Source of the DNA: Streptomyces sp. 846.5
Lineage (GTDB): Bacteria; Actinomycetota; Actinomycetes; Streptomycetales; Streptomycetaceae
Reading direction: 5' to 3'
DNA: 64,000 bases
Assembly: GCF_004365705.1 (NCBI RefSeq)
Contig: NZ_SOBN01000001.1
Location: 3,272,001 to 3,336,000, forward strand
Part shown: one piece after another, positions 24,433 through 32,706 of the stretch
Position numbering within the stretch: position 1 is the first letter of the stretch
How the letters are laid out: every line of letters starts with the position of its first letter
Translations under genes and position numbers: made by a program
The notes under the pieces: generated by a model
Told to the model about the DNA's origin: nothing
Seen by the model: only the letters and a program-made list of their open reading frames with translations
The model's database searches: none

Positions 24433-25349
24433 TGTCCACCACATCCGAGCCCCGGGAGCGGGAGATGCAGACCCCCGACCAAGTTCGCTCCGTCCTGCAG
24501 TCCGAGATCGCAGCCGACGAGGCCACCGTCAAGGCCAGGGCGCTGCGGCAGGCCCGCACCCGCAAGATCCAGGTCAACGTCAGCCGGGTGCTGCTCGGCG
24601 TCGTCATCATCGGCGGCTGGCAGCTGTTCGCCCAGTGGAAGATCATCGACCCCTTCTTCTTCGGCCAGCCCTCCGGCATCGTCAGGCAGCTGGTCGACTG
24701 GTTCCAGCACGGCACCTCGTTCGGCTCCATCTGGACCCAGATCGGCGTCACCATGGAGGAGGCCCTGCTGGGCTTCGTCTACGGCGTCGGCGGCGGCGTG
24801 GTGCTGGGCGTGCTGCTCGGCCAGGTCCGCTTCCTGGCCGATGTGATCGGGCCGTACATCAAGATCGTGAACGCGGTGCCGCGCATCGTGCTCGGCTCGA
24901 TCTTCTTCGTCTGGCTCGGCCTGGGCACCCCCGCGAAGGTCCTCCTTGCTTCGGTCCTGGTGTTCTTCGTGGTCTTCTTCAACGCCTTCCAGGGCGTCCG
25001 CGAGGTCGACCGGGTCTTCGTCAACAACGCCCGGGTGCTGGGCGCCTCGCGGCTGCAGATCACCCGACACGTGGTGCTGCCCTCGGCGCTCACCTGGATC
25101 ACCGCCAGCCTCCATGTCGCCTTCGGTTTCGCCGTCATCGGCGCGATCGTCGGTGAGTTCCTCGGCGCCCAGCAGGGCCTGGGCCTGGTCATCTCCGACG
25201 CCCAGAACCACTTCAACCCCAACGGCGTGTTCGCGGCCATGGTGATCATCGCCATCATCGCGCTCACCGCCGAGAGCGGCATCACCTTCCTGGAGAAGAA
25301 GCTGCTGGCCTGGCGCCCGCCGTCCTCGAACGAGGTCGCCGGCCTCTGA
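24432..25349 (+). CDS. ABC importer permease, SsuC/TauC type
   Basis: Membrane subunit of 305 residues with about six helices after a 65-residue cytoplasmic N terminus. The BPD transport domain has the EAA loop FVNNARVLGASRLQITRHVVLP that contacts the ATPase. The loop before it, GPYIKIVNAVPRIVL, resembles the nitrate/sulfonate/taurine subfamily. The ATG overlaps the stop of the ATPase gene (TGATG), so translation is coupled. About 90 bases separate it from the binding-protein gene. Confidence 0.92.
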   Translation: MSTTSEPREREMQTPDQVRSVLQSEIAADEATVKARALRQARTRKIQVNVSRVLLGVVIIGGWQLFAQWKIIDPFFFGQPSGIVRQLVDWFQHGTSFGSIWTQIGVTMEEALLGFVYGVGGGVVLGVLLGQVRFLADVIGPYIKIVNAVPRIVLGSIFFVWLGLGTPAKVLLASVLVFFVVFFNAFQGVREVDRVFVNNARVLGASRLQITRHVVLPSALTWITASLHVAFGFAVIGAIVGEFLGAQQGLGLVISDAQNHFNPNGVFAAMVIIAIIALTAESGITFLEKKLLAWRPPSSNEVAGL

Positions 25350-25439
25350 CCCCGGCCGGCCCGGCTCTCGATCCGGGCCTGCCGGTTCCCATCCGCACCG
25401 TGCTTTGCCCCACCCTCAGCGCACAAGGGAGTGTCTGTC

Positions 25440-26522
25440 ATGTTCACTACCAAGATCAGCAAGAGATCCCGCCGCACCCTGGCCCTCGCGATGACGGGCG
25501 GCCTGCTCGCCACCGTCGGACTGACTGCCTGCGGCTCCTCCAGCAGCTCCAGCGGCGGCGGCAGCCTGCCGAAGGTCACCATGATGGTCGGCGGCATCGA
25601 CAAGCAGATCTACCTGCCGTACGAGCTGGCCCAGCAGCTCGGCTTCTACAAGAAGTACGGCGTCGACATGCAGCTGAGCACCGAGTCCAATGGCGGCGTC
25701 GGCGCCGAGGACGCGATGGCCTCGGGCCAGGTGGACATGGCCGGCGCCTGGTACATCCACACCTGGGACTTCCAGGCCAAGGGCAAGGACGTCATCAACC
25801 TCGCCCAGCTCAGCGGCGCCCCCGGCGAGCGCGTGATGTGTTCGAAGACCTCGGGCGTCACCACCCCCGCGGACTTCAAGGGCAAGAGCATCGGCGTCAC
25901 CGACCTCGGCTCCGGCACCGACGACCTGATCCAGCAGCTGGCCGCCCACTACAACCTCTCCACCAGCCAGTTCCACCGCGTCGGCGTGGGCCAGGGCTCC
26001 ACCCTGCTCGCCGCCCTGCAGCAGCACCGGGTCGACTGCGCCATCACCACCCAGCCCACCGTCAGCGCGGTCGAGAAGGCCGGGGCCGGCGTCTCCGTCT
26101 TCGACCTCTCCAGCTCCGAGGGCGCGACCAAGTGGCTCGGCGGCACCTGGCCGGCCGCCGGCGTGCTGACCCTGAACAGCTGGGTCCAGTCGCACCAGGA
26201 CACCGCGCAGAAGGTGGTCGACGCGCTGGTCGCGACGATGCACTGGATCAACACCCACTCCGCCGCGGACATCGCCAACGCGCTGCCGGCGTCCTACACC
26301 AACAACGGTCTGATCACCAAGGACGTCTACACCGCCGCGCTCGCCCAGGACAAGGGCCAGTTCCTCCCGGACGGGATGATGCCCGCCACCGGCCCGGCGA
26401 CCGTGGAGACCACCGCCAAGCTCTCCGGCGTCGACGTCAGCAAGGTCAACGTGGCCAACACCTACACCAACAAGTACGTCATCGCGGCGAACAAGCTGGA
26501 GGGCTTCACGGTCAGCGGCTGA
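25440..26522 (+). CDS. ABC importer substrate-binding lipoprotein (NMT1/TauA-like)
   Basis: Lipid-anchored solute receptor of 360 residues on the outer face of the membrane. The signal ends at a lipobox LTAC followed by a Ser/Gly linker. The mature part is a periplasmic-binding-protein type II fold: MMVGGIDKQIYLPYELAQQ, GFYKKYGVDM, the DAMASGQVDMAG strand and GSTLLAALQQHRVDCAITT. This is the family that binds nitrate, sulfonates, taurine or thiamine pyrimidine precursors; the ligand is not visible. AAGGGAG lies eight bases before the ATG; a GTG nine bases earlier falls in that ribosome site. Two terminators follow. Confidence 0.92.
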   Translation: MFTTKISKRSRRTLALAMTGGLLATVGLTACGSSSSSSGGGSLPKVTMMVGGIDKQIYLPYELAQQLGFYKKYGVDMQLSTESNGGVGAEDAMASGQVDMAGAWYIHTWDFQAKGKDVINLAQLSGAPGERVMCSKTSGVTTPADFKGKSIGVTDLGSGTDDLIQQLAAHYNLSTSQFHRVGVGQGSTLLAALQQHRVDCAITTQPTVSAVEKAGAGVSVFDLSSSEGATKWLGGTWPAAGVLTLNSWVQSHQDTAQKVVDALVATMHWINTHSAADIANALPASYTNNGLITKDVYTAALAQDKGQFLPDGMMPATGPATVETTAKLSGVDVSKVNVANTYTNKYVIAANKLEGFTVSG

Positions 26523-26534
26523 CCCCCACCACGT

Positions 26535-26581
26535 GACCGGTGCCGGATCCAGCCCTGGACAGCCTGGACCCGGCACCGGTC
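26535..26581 (+). terminator. terminator after the ABC operon (first hairpin)
   Basis: Perfect 12-base stem GACCGGTGCCGG/CCGGCACCGGTC, 12 bases after the lipoprotein stop; inner bases can extend the pairing. Confidence 0.8.
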
Positions 26582-26590
26582 GCCACCACT

Positions 26591-26630
26591 CCGACCGCCG
26601 CCCGGCATCTCGAGCCCGGGCGGCGGTCGG
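26591..26630 (+). terminator. terminator after the ABC operon (second hairpin)
   Basis: Perfect 15-base stem CCGACCGCCGCCCGG/CCGGGCGGCGGTCGG, directly behind the first hairpin, so the operon is insulated from the sensor kinase gene by two terminators. Confidence 0.75.
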
Positions 26631-26780
26631 TGCACGTGGCCAGGGCACGCGATCGCCGCGTTCTGCGCGTTCTGCTCGTTCTGCTCAGCGGTCGGGGGCT
26701 GGGCAAATCATCCCTGACCAGTAACAATCGGTCCACGAGCGCGGCAACGGTGCCGGTCGAGATCCAAGTGGTGAGAGACC

Positions 26781-28472
26781 ATGTTCCCAAGGAGACCCAG
26801 ACGGGGCCCAGGCCGCAGGCTGTCCACCCGGATCCTGGCCAGCCAGGTCGCCATCCTGGCCGTGACCAGCGTGATCGGTTTCGTCCTGTTCGCCTGGGCG
26901 CAGCGGGCCCAGCTCGACAACGAGTACGAGCAGCGCGCGCTGTCCATCGCCCAGGTCGCCGCCTCGGACCCGCAGATCGTCGCCGGCATGACCGTCCCGG
27001 GCAGCGGGTCCCTGGTGCAGGCGGCCGCCGAGCGGATCGCCCACTCCTCCCGGGCCTCCTACGTCGTGGTGATCGACCTGCACGGCGTCCGGCACTCCCA
27101 CCCGTACCCCGAACTCATCGGGCAGCGGGTCAGCGAGCCGATCGTGGTGCTCGACGGGCAGGGACACACCGGCATCGACCCGGGCGCCACCGGACGGTCG
27201 GCCAACGGCAAGGCACCCCTCTTCGGCCCCTCGGGCAGCATCATCGGCGAGGTCTCGGTCGGCATCCCGGAGCACCACGTCGCAGGTCAGCTGTGGCGGG
27301 AGCTGCCCACCTTCGCGCTGTACGCGGGCATCGCCCTCGGCGTCGGCTGCGCCGCCTCGTACGCCCTGGCCCGGCGGCTCAAGCGGTCCACCTTCGGTCT
27401 TGAGCTGGAGGAGATCGCCGGCCTGCTGCAGGACCGGGAGGCCATGCTGCACGGGATCAGGGAGGGCGTGATCGCCTTCGACCCGCGCGGCAACATCACC
27501 GTGGTCAACGACGAGGCCCGGCGGCTGCTGCAGATCGACACCGCGCTCGGCCTGAAGCCCGCGGACGTCTTCCCGGAGGGTCGGCTGCGCGACGCCCTGG
27601 ACGGCACCCTCACCGGCACCGACCTCACCGTGCTCACCGACCGCTACTGCCTGGTCGTCAACCGGATGCCGGTGGGCCTGCGCGGGCACCAGCTCGGGGC
27701 CGTGGTGACCGTGCGCGACCGCACCGAGATGGTCGGCCTGCTGCGCGAGCTGGACTCGGTGCGCGGGCTCACCGACGCGCTCCGCGCCCAGCAGCACGAG
27801 TTCGCCAACCGGATGCACATCCTGGCCGGGCTGCTGGACCTGGGCGAGCACGAGGCGGCCTTCGAGTTCGCGGTGGAGTCGGCCGGGGCCGAACCCGCGC
27901 TGACCGAGTCGGTGCGGCAGCGCATCGGCAGCCCGCTGATGGTCGGGCTGATCGTGGCGAAGTCCACCGTCGCCGCGGAGCGCGGGGTGCGGATCACCCT
28001 CACCGAGGACTCCCAGCTCGGCGACCAGCCGACGCATCTGCGCGGGCTGCTCACCATCGTCGGCAACCTGCTGGACAACGCGGTGGACGCGGCGGTGTCC
28101 GGGACCCCCGCGCCGGGCGGCGCACAGGTCCGGCTCTCGCTGGTGGAGACGCCGTCGGCGATCACACTCCAGGTCGCCGACTCGGGCCCGGGGGTGCCCC
28201 CCGAGGCCGTCGAATCGATCTTTGAGGACGGCTGGTCCACCCGGCCGGACCGGGGCACAGCACGGCGCGGCCTCGGACTGGCCCTGGTGCACCGACTGGT
28301 GCGGCACCACGGCGGGACGATCACGGTGGGCAAGGAGGTCGGTGCGGTGTTCACCGTCACGCTTCCGCTGTCCGGCACCACCCCGGCCGGCGCCGTCGGC
28401 AGCTCCCCCGCCGTCCCCGCCGCCCGGACGACCCCGCTCCAACTCGCGGCCTCGGGAGGCGATCGCTGGTGA
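26781..28472 (+). CDS. CitA/DcuS-type sensor histidine kinase
   Basis: Membrane sensor of 563 residues. Helix 1 (about 19-40), an extracytoplasmic Cache-like sensor domain (about 41-175), helix 2 (about 176-197), a cytoplasmic PAS domain with EGVIAFDPRGNITVVNDEA, the phosphoacceptor helix RAQQHEFANRMHILAGLLDL and an ATPase domain with GNLLDNAVDAAV and DSGPGVPPE. This order is that of CitA/DcuS/DpiB kinases, which sense citrate or C4-dicarboxylates. The stop overlaps the response regulator start by four bases (GTGA). No citrate or dicarboxylate transporter is adjacent, which is unusual for the family. Confidence 0.93.
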   Translation: MFPRRPRRGPGRRLSTRILASQVAILAVTSVIGFVLFAWAQRAQLDNEYEQRALSIAQVAASDPQIVAGMTVPGSGSLVQAAAERIAHSSRASYVVVIDLHGVRHSHPYPELIGQRVSEPIVVLDGQGHTGIDPGATGRSANGKAPLFGPSGSIIGEVSVGIPEHHVAGQLWRELPTFALYAGIALGVGCAASYALARRLKRSTFGLELEEIAGLLQDREAMLHGIREGVIAFDPRGNITVVNDEARRLLQIDTALGLKPADVFPEGRLRDALDGTLTGTDLTVLTDRYCLVVNRMPVGLRGHQLGAVVTVRDRTEMVGLLRELDSVRGLTDALRAQQHEFANRMHILAGLLDLGEHEAAFEFAVESAGAEPALTESVRQRIGSPLMVGLIVAKSTVAAERGVRITLTEDSQLGDQPTHLRGLLTIVGNLLDNAVDAAVSGTPAPGGAQVRLSLVETPSAITLQVADSGPGVPPEAVESIFEDGWSTRPDRGTARRGLGLALVHRLVRHHGGTITVGKEVGAVFTVTLPLSGTTPAGAVGSSPAVPAARTTPLQLAASGGDRW

Positions 28473-29152
28473 TCGGCGTGCTGGTGGTGGACGACGACTT
28501 CCGGGTCAGCGGCATCCATGCCCGCTATGTGGAGCGCACCGAGGGTTTTGAGGTCGTCGGGCAGGCCTCGACGGTCGAGACGGCCGTCCGGGCGGCCCGC
28601 GAACTGCAGCCCGAGCTGCTGCTGCTGGACATCCATCTGCCCGACGGCAGCGGCCTGGACGTGCTGCACCGGCTGACCGGCGAGTCCGGCGGCGCCCGGC
28701 CCGACGCCGTGGTGATCACCGGAGCCAGGGACGTGGCCACGGTGCGCTCGGCGATGAAGCTCGGCGCGGTGGGCTACCTGGTCAAGCCGTTCGGATTCGC
28801 CGAGTTCAGCGAGCGGCTGACGGCCTTTCGGGAACTGCACCACCGCGTCCACGCCCTGGGACCGGCCACCGAGACCGACCAGGCCCAGGTCGACGCCCTG
28901 TTCGGCGTCGCCCGCCCGGCGCCGGTGCTGCAGCCGCCGGCCAAGGGGCTCTCCGCCCCCACCCTCGCGCTGGTCCGCGAGGCGCTGCGGGAGCGCGACC
29001 TGTCGGCGGCGGAGGTGGCCGAGGTGACCGGGATCTCCCGGCCGACCGCGCAGCGCTATCTCTCCTACCTGGTCCGCGACGGCCGGGCCCGGCTGGAGTT
29101 CCGCTACGGGGCGGCGGGCCGGCCCGAGCACCGCTACAGCACGACGGCCTGA
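28469..29152 (+). CDS. CitB/DpiA-type response regulator
   Basis: Partner regulator of 227 residues. The receiver domain has acidic residues VVDDD near position 8, the phosphoacceptor Asp in LLLDIHLPDGSG and the conserved Lys in YLVKPFGF. The C-terminal DNA-binding part is a winged helix (LSAAEVAEVTGISRPTAQRY) as in CitB/DpiA. The GTG start is inside the kinase stop region with GGGAGG upstream, so the two are translated as a pair. Its targets are not evident; the ABC importer upstream and the sedolisin downstream are the nearest candidates. Confidence 0.93.
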   Translation: MIGVLVVDDDFRVSGIHARYVERTEGFEVVGQASTVETAVRAARELQPELLLLDIHLPDGSGLDVLHRLTGESGGARPDAVVITGARDVATVRSAMKLGAVGYLVKPFGFAEFSERLTAFRELHHRVHALGPATETDQAQVDALFGVARPAPVLQPPAKGLSAPTLALVREALRERDLSAAEVAEVTGISRPTAQRYLSYLVRDGRARLEFRYGAAGRPEHRYSTTA

Positions 29153-29387
29153 CGCGCCGGCAGCGTCCGGAGCATACAGAGAGCACAGCAGGCACACAGG
29201 GCGCAACAAACACGGGTAGTACGGACACCGACGGATACGCGGCGTTCACGCGAGGGGCAAGGGTTATCCCGCTTATGCGAGGGACAGCGCGCTCCTAGCG
29301 TGAGACCCGACCGCTTCCGGCGCCGCAGTGACCAAATCCCCACCGGGCCAAGGGCACTGCGCGCTCTCTCGTCCCAGGAGGACACCC

Positions 29388-31028
29388 GTGAAGATGCCCC
29401 TCCGCGCCGCCATCGGACTGCTGGCCGCCCCCCTGCCCATCATCGCGCTGGCCGTCGCCCCCGCAGCCCACGCGTCGGTCCAGCCGAACGTCGCCCTGCG
29501 CAGCGACGTCCTGCCCGTGATCGCTCACGCCACCCGCACCGGCCAGGTCGCCGCGAACAAGGGCATATCCGTCACGGTCAGCCTCGCCCAGCGCGACCCG
29601 GCCGGTCTGCAGACGTTCCTGAAGCAGGTCACCGACGCCAAGTCGAGCCAGTACAAGCACTATCTGACGGTCAAGCAGTTCGCGGACCGCTTCGGCGCCT
29701 CGAACGCCTCCATCAGCCAGGTCACCGCCTACCTGCGGGCGCAGGGCCTGACCGTCGGCGCGGTCACCGGGAACCACCTGACCCTGCAGGCCAGCGGCAC
29801 CGCCGCGCAGATCCAGACGGCCTTCGGCACCACCCTGGCGACCTACCACGACGCCTCCACCAAGCGGGACTTCTACGCCAACGCGTCGGCCCCGGTGCTC
29901 CCCGCCGCGATCGCCTCCGCCGTCACCGACATCTCGGGCCTCTCCGACTACTCGAAGTACTCGCACTACAGCACCAAGAAGGTGGTCCCGCAGGCCACGT
30001 CGAAGGCGGTCAGCGGGCTCACCCCGACCAAGGCCCGCTCCGCGTACAACGTCACCTCGGCCATCAGCGCCGGCTACACCGGCTCCGGCGTGACCGTGGG
30101 CCTGCTGGAGTTCTCCGGCTTCCAGCAGTCCAACATCACCACCTACGACAACTACTTCTCGCTGAGCCCGTCCACCCCGGTGGTCCGCAGCGCGGGCGGC
30201 GGCACCACCGACCTGTCCGGCCAGGACGAGGTCGAGCTGGACATCGAGGTGGTCCAGGCGCTGGCGCCGAAGGCCGCGATCAAGGTCTACGAGGCGCCCA
30301 ACAGCGACGCCGGCGAGGTCGCCGTCTACGCGGCCCTGGTCAGCGACGACGTCCCGGTCGTCTCCATCAGCTGGGGCATCTACGAGTCGGGTGAGACCGC
30401 CAGCAACCGGGTGGCGCTGGACACCGACTTCCAGGAGGCCGCCGCCCAGGGGCAGTCGGTCTACGCCGCCTCCGGCGACAGCGGCTCCGACGACGCGGGC
30501 ACCGGCGGCACCTCCGTCGACTTCCCGGCCTCCGACACCTACGTCACCGGCACCGGCGGCACCACCCTCACCCTCACCTCGGCCGGCGCCTGGAGCAAGG
30601 AGACCGCCTGGTCCGGCAGCGGCGGCGGCATCTCCTCGTACTTCAAGACGCCGTCCTTCCAGAGCTCGGTGAACACCGGCACCTACCGTGACGTCCCGGA
30701 CGTGGCGGCCGACGCCAACCCGAGCAGCGGCTGGGCCATCTACACCCAGGGCGCCTGGTACGAGTTCGGCGGCACCAGCGCCGCGGCGCCCAACTGGGCC
30801 GCGTTCACCGCGATCTACGACAGCGAGGCGGCGGCCAAGTCCAAGTCGGTCCTGGGCTACGCCAACTCCTCCATCTACACCCTGGCCTCCTCGTCCAGCT
30901 ACAGCACCGCCTTCCACGACGTGAAGAGCGGCAGCAACGGCGCGTACAGCGCCGGCACCGGCTACGACAAGGTGACCGGCTGGGGCAGCTACAACGGCGC
31001 GGGCTTCCTCTCCGCCGAACTGGGCTGA
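29388..31028 (+). CDS. secreted sedolisin (S53) protease with pro-domain
   Basis: Extracellular acid serine-carboxyl protease of 546 residues. Signal peptide (1-27), an activation pro-domain (about 30-185, with SSQYKHYLTVKQFADRFGAS), then the S53 catalytic domain. Catalytic residues are Glu281 and Asp285 (E-x3-D in GQDEVELDIEV), the oxyanion region ASGDSGSDDAG and Ser464 in GGTSAAAPNW. The Ca2+ site lies at the C-terminal end. GTG start behind AGGAGG; the ATG two codons later is an alternative. Such proteases work outside the cell at low pH, which may point to an acid-tolerant soil organism. A terminator follows. Confidence 0.94.
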   Translation: MKMPLRAAIGLLAAPLPIIALAVAPAAHASVQPNVALRSDVLPVIAHATRTGQVAANKGISVTVSLAQRDPAGLQTFLKQVTDAKSSQYKHYLTVKQFADRFGASNASISQVTAYLRAQGLTVGAVTGNHLTLQASGTAAQIQTAFGTTLATYHDASTKRDFYANASAPVLPAAIASAVTDISGLSDYSKYSHYSTKKVVPQATSKAVSGLTPTKARSAYNVTSAISAGYTGSGVTVGLLEFSGFQQSNITTYDNYFSLSPSTPVVRSAGGGTTDLSGQDEVELDIEVVQALAPKAAIKVYEAPNSDAGEVAVYAALVSDDVPVVSISWGIYESGETASNRVALDTDFQEAAAQGQSVYAASGDSGSDDAGTGGTSVDFPASDTYVTGTGGTTLTLTSAGAWSKETAWSGSGGGISSYFKTPSFQSSVNTGTYRDVPDVAADANPSSGWAIYTQGAWYEFGGTSAAAPNWAAFTAIYDSEAAAKSKSVLGYANSSIYTLASSSSYSTAFHDVKSGSNGAYSAGTGYDKVTGWGSYNGAGFLSAELG

Positions 31029-31041
31029 CGCCCTAGGGGGA

Positions 31042-31083
31042 CGCGACGGCGGGGCTGGGTTCCTCCCCGGTCCCGCCGTCGCG
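31042..31083 (+). terminator. terminator after the sedolisin gene
   Basis: Perfect 12-base stem CGCGACGGCGGG/CCCGCCGTCGCG with an 18-base loop. Confidence 0.75.
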
Positions 31084-31094
31084 CACTGTTCCGG

Positions 31095-31214
31095 GTGCGG
31101 ACCGTAGATGGCTTGTCGCGCAGTTCCTCGCGCCCCTAGCAATTGCAACGAAGGGTCAGTTGCAACACCTCAGGGGCGCGGGGAACTGCGCGAACAACCA
31201 GCTACGGTCCGCAC
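31095..31214. repeat. palindromic intergenic repeat, copy A
   Basis: 120-base element whose ends form a perfect 13-base inverted repeat (GTGCGGACCGTAG/CTACGGTCCGCAC). Inside are GCGCAGTTCC and CGCGCCCCT, paired with their complements, and an inner pair TTGCAAC/GTTGCAA. Bases 31096-31193 match copy B at 34770-34867 in 97 of 98 positions. It ends at the stop codon of the NiCoT permease, between convergent genes. Confidence 0.85.
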
Positions 31215-32326
31215 TATGCGGCGTCGCGCAACCCTTCGGACCACTTCTCCTCGACCCGCCCGTAACGCCAGATCAGCAGCGCAGCAACCCACGTGGCGAC
31301 GAAGAGGCCGACGATCAGGAACCCGACGTTGTTGAGGTCCAGCCCGGCCACCCAGCCGATGGGCCCCCCGCTGACGCCCAGTTCCTCGGAGACCAGCGAG
31401 GTGATCTCGATGCCGCCGATGATCACCGCGACCACCACGCTCAGGCCGGTGATGGTGATGTTGTAGTAGACCTTGCGGACCGGCTTGGAGAAGGCCCAGT
31501 CGTAGGCGAAGTTCATGAACGAGCCGTCGATGGTGTCCAGCAGCGACATCCCGGCGGCGAAGAGGACCGGCAGCACCAGGATCGCGTACCAGGGCAGGGC
31601 GAACGCCGAGGCCCCGCCGGCCAGCACCAGCAGCGAGACCTCGGTCGCGGTGTCGAAGCCGAGGCCGAAGAGCAGCCCGACCAGGTACATCTGCCAGGGC
31701 TTGGTGACGGTTCGCATGATCGGGGCCAGGATGCGGTTCATCAGGCCGCGCTTGGCGAGGTGCTCCTCCAGCTCGACCTCGCTGTAGGCGCCGGTGCGCA
31801 TCTGCCGGAAGACCTTGATGATCCCCCACAGCACCACCGCGTTCAGCACCGCGATGATCATCAGAAAGGTGCCGGAGACGGTGGTGCCGATCAGGCTGGT
31901 CCAGTGCTGCAGCCCGCTCGACCTGTTCTCGACCTGGCCGGCCAGGGCCCGGACGCCCAGCGACAGCAGTGCGCACAGCCCGAAGACCACCGAGGAGTGG
32001 CCGAGCGAGAACCAGAAGCCCACCGAGAGCGGCCGCTGGCCGTCGGCCATCAGCTTGCGGGTGGTGTTGTCGATGGCGGCGATGTGGTCGGCGTCGAAGG
32101 CGTGCCGCATACCCAGGGTGTAGGCGGTGACGCCCATCCCGGCGCCGAAGAGCTGGGTGCCGACGGTGTAGTGGGCCGGAGCCACGACGGCCAGCAGCGT
32201 GAACCAACCGATGAGGTGCAGCCCGAGGACGAAGGCGGCCATACCGGCCATCCGGGCCCACTCCCGCGGGGTCAGCGACCTGCGGATCCGCGCCAGCACT
32301 CCGGCGCGCACATCTGTACCAGCCAC
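31214..32326 (-). CDS. NiCoT-family nickel permease, Nur-box paralogue
   Basis: Plasma-membrane permease of 370 residues and about eight helices. The H-x4-D-H signature is in GMRHAFDADHIAAIDN, with GFWFSLGHSSVV and LFGLGFDTATEV as in the paralogue at 19.3 kb. The GTG start has AGGAGG upstream. The promoter region carries a near-perfect Nur box, which points to nickel as the cargo and to repression when nickel is plentiful. Its stop codon abuts a palindromic repeat. The gene is separated from the small membrane protein gene by 90 bases. Confidence 0.94.
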   Translation of the reverse strand: MAGTDVRAGVLARIRRSLTPREWARMAGMAAFVLGLHLIGWFTLLAVVAPAHYTVGTQLFGAGMGVTAYTLGMRHAFDADHIAAIDNTTRKLMADGQRPLSVGFWFSLGHSSVVFGLCALLSLGVRALAGQVENRSSGLQHWTSLIGTTVSGTFLMIIAVLNAVVLWGIIKVFRQMRTGAYSEVELEEHLAKRGLMNRILAPIMRTVTKPWQMYLVGLLFGLGFDTATEVSLLVLAGGASAFALPWYAILVLPVLFAAGMSLLDTIDGSFMNFAYDWAFSKPVRKVYYNITITGLSVVVAVIIGGIEITSLVSEELGVSGGPIGWVAGLDLNNVGFLIVGLFVATWVAALLIWRYGRVEEKWSEGLRDAA

Positions 32327-32383
32327 GGCACACCCCTCCTGGTCGGTGACGACTCGACCACGTTAGGGGCTGCGGATGTGTAG

Positions 32384-32400
32384 TTGCAACTAATGTGCAA
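32384..32400 (-). promoter_or_regulatory. Nur (nickel uptake regulator) box
   Basis: TTGCAACTAATGTGCAA has the form TTGCAA-N5-GTGCAA, differing in one base from the Nur consensus tTGCaa-N5-ttGCAA. It overlaps the palindrome TAGTTGCAACTA and lies 58 bases upstream of the permease start. Confidence 0.65.
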
Positions 32401-32417
32401 TAGCGAGGTAGCTGCGA

Positions 32418-32633
32418 CTACTGCTTCGGGGTCGTCTTCGGCTGCGGCTGAGCCTCCGGCTCCTCGACGAAGTCGACCTTCCCGAGGGAGCGGTTCATCG
32501 CCTTGAGGATCCACCAGGTGCCGATACCCAGGGCGGCGAAGACGACGAAGCCCAGGATTCCCGGGGTGACCTTGTTGTTGTCCAGGGCCAGCAGGACGGT
32601 GGCGGTGCCGTGTGCGGCTTCGAGGGAACTCAT
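32418..32633 (-). CDS. small single-pass membrane protein, mca-linked
   Basis: 71 residues with one hydrophobic helix (GILGFVVFAALGIGTWWIL) and a charged, Gln/Pro/Lys-rich C terminus (EEPEAQPQPKTTPKQ). I do not recognise a function. A purine-rich GGGGGGA lies upstream of the ATG. It follows mca by 73 bases on the same strand with no terminator seen, so the two may be one operon. Confidence 0.75.
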   Translation of the reverse strand: MSSLEAAHGTATVLLALDNNKVTPGILGFVVFAALGIGTWWILKAMNRSLGKVDFVEEPEAQPQPKTTPKQ

Positions 32634-32706
32634 GCACCCATGGTCCCCCCACGGCGTTTCCGTGAGGGGACCGGGGGTGGTGTCGGGTGTGTCAGACTGC
32701 GCCGGG

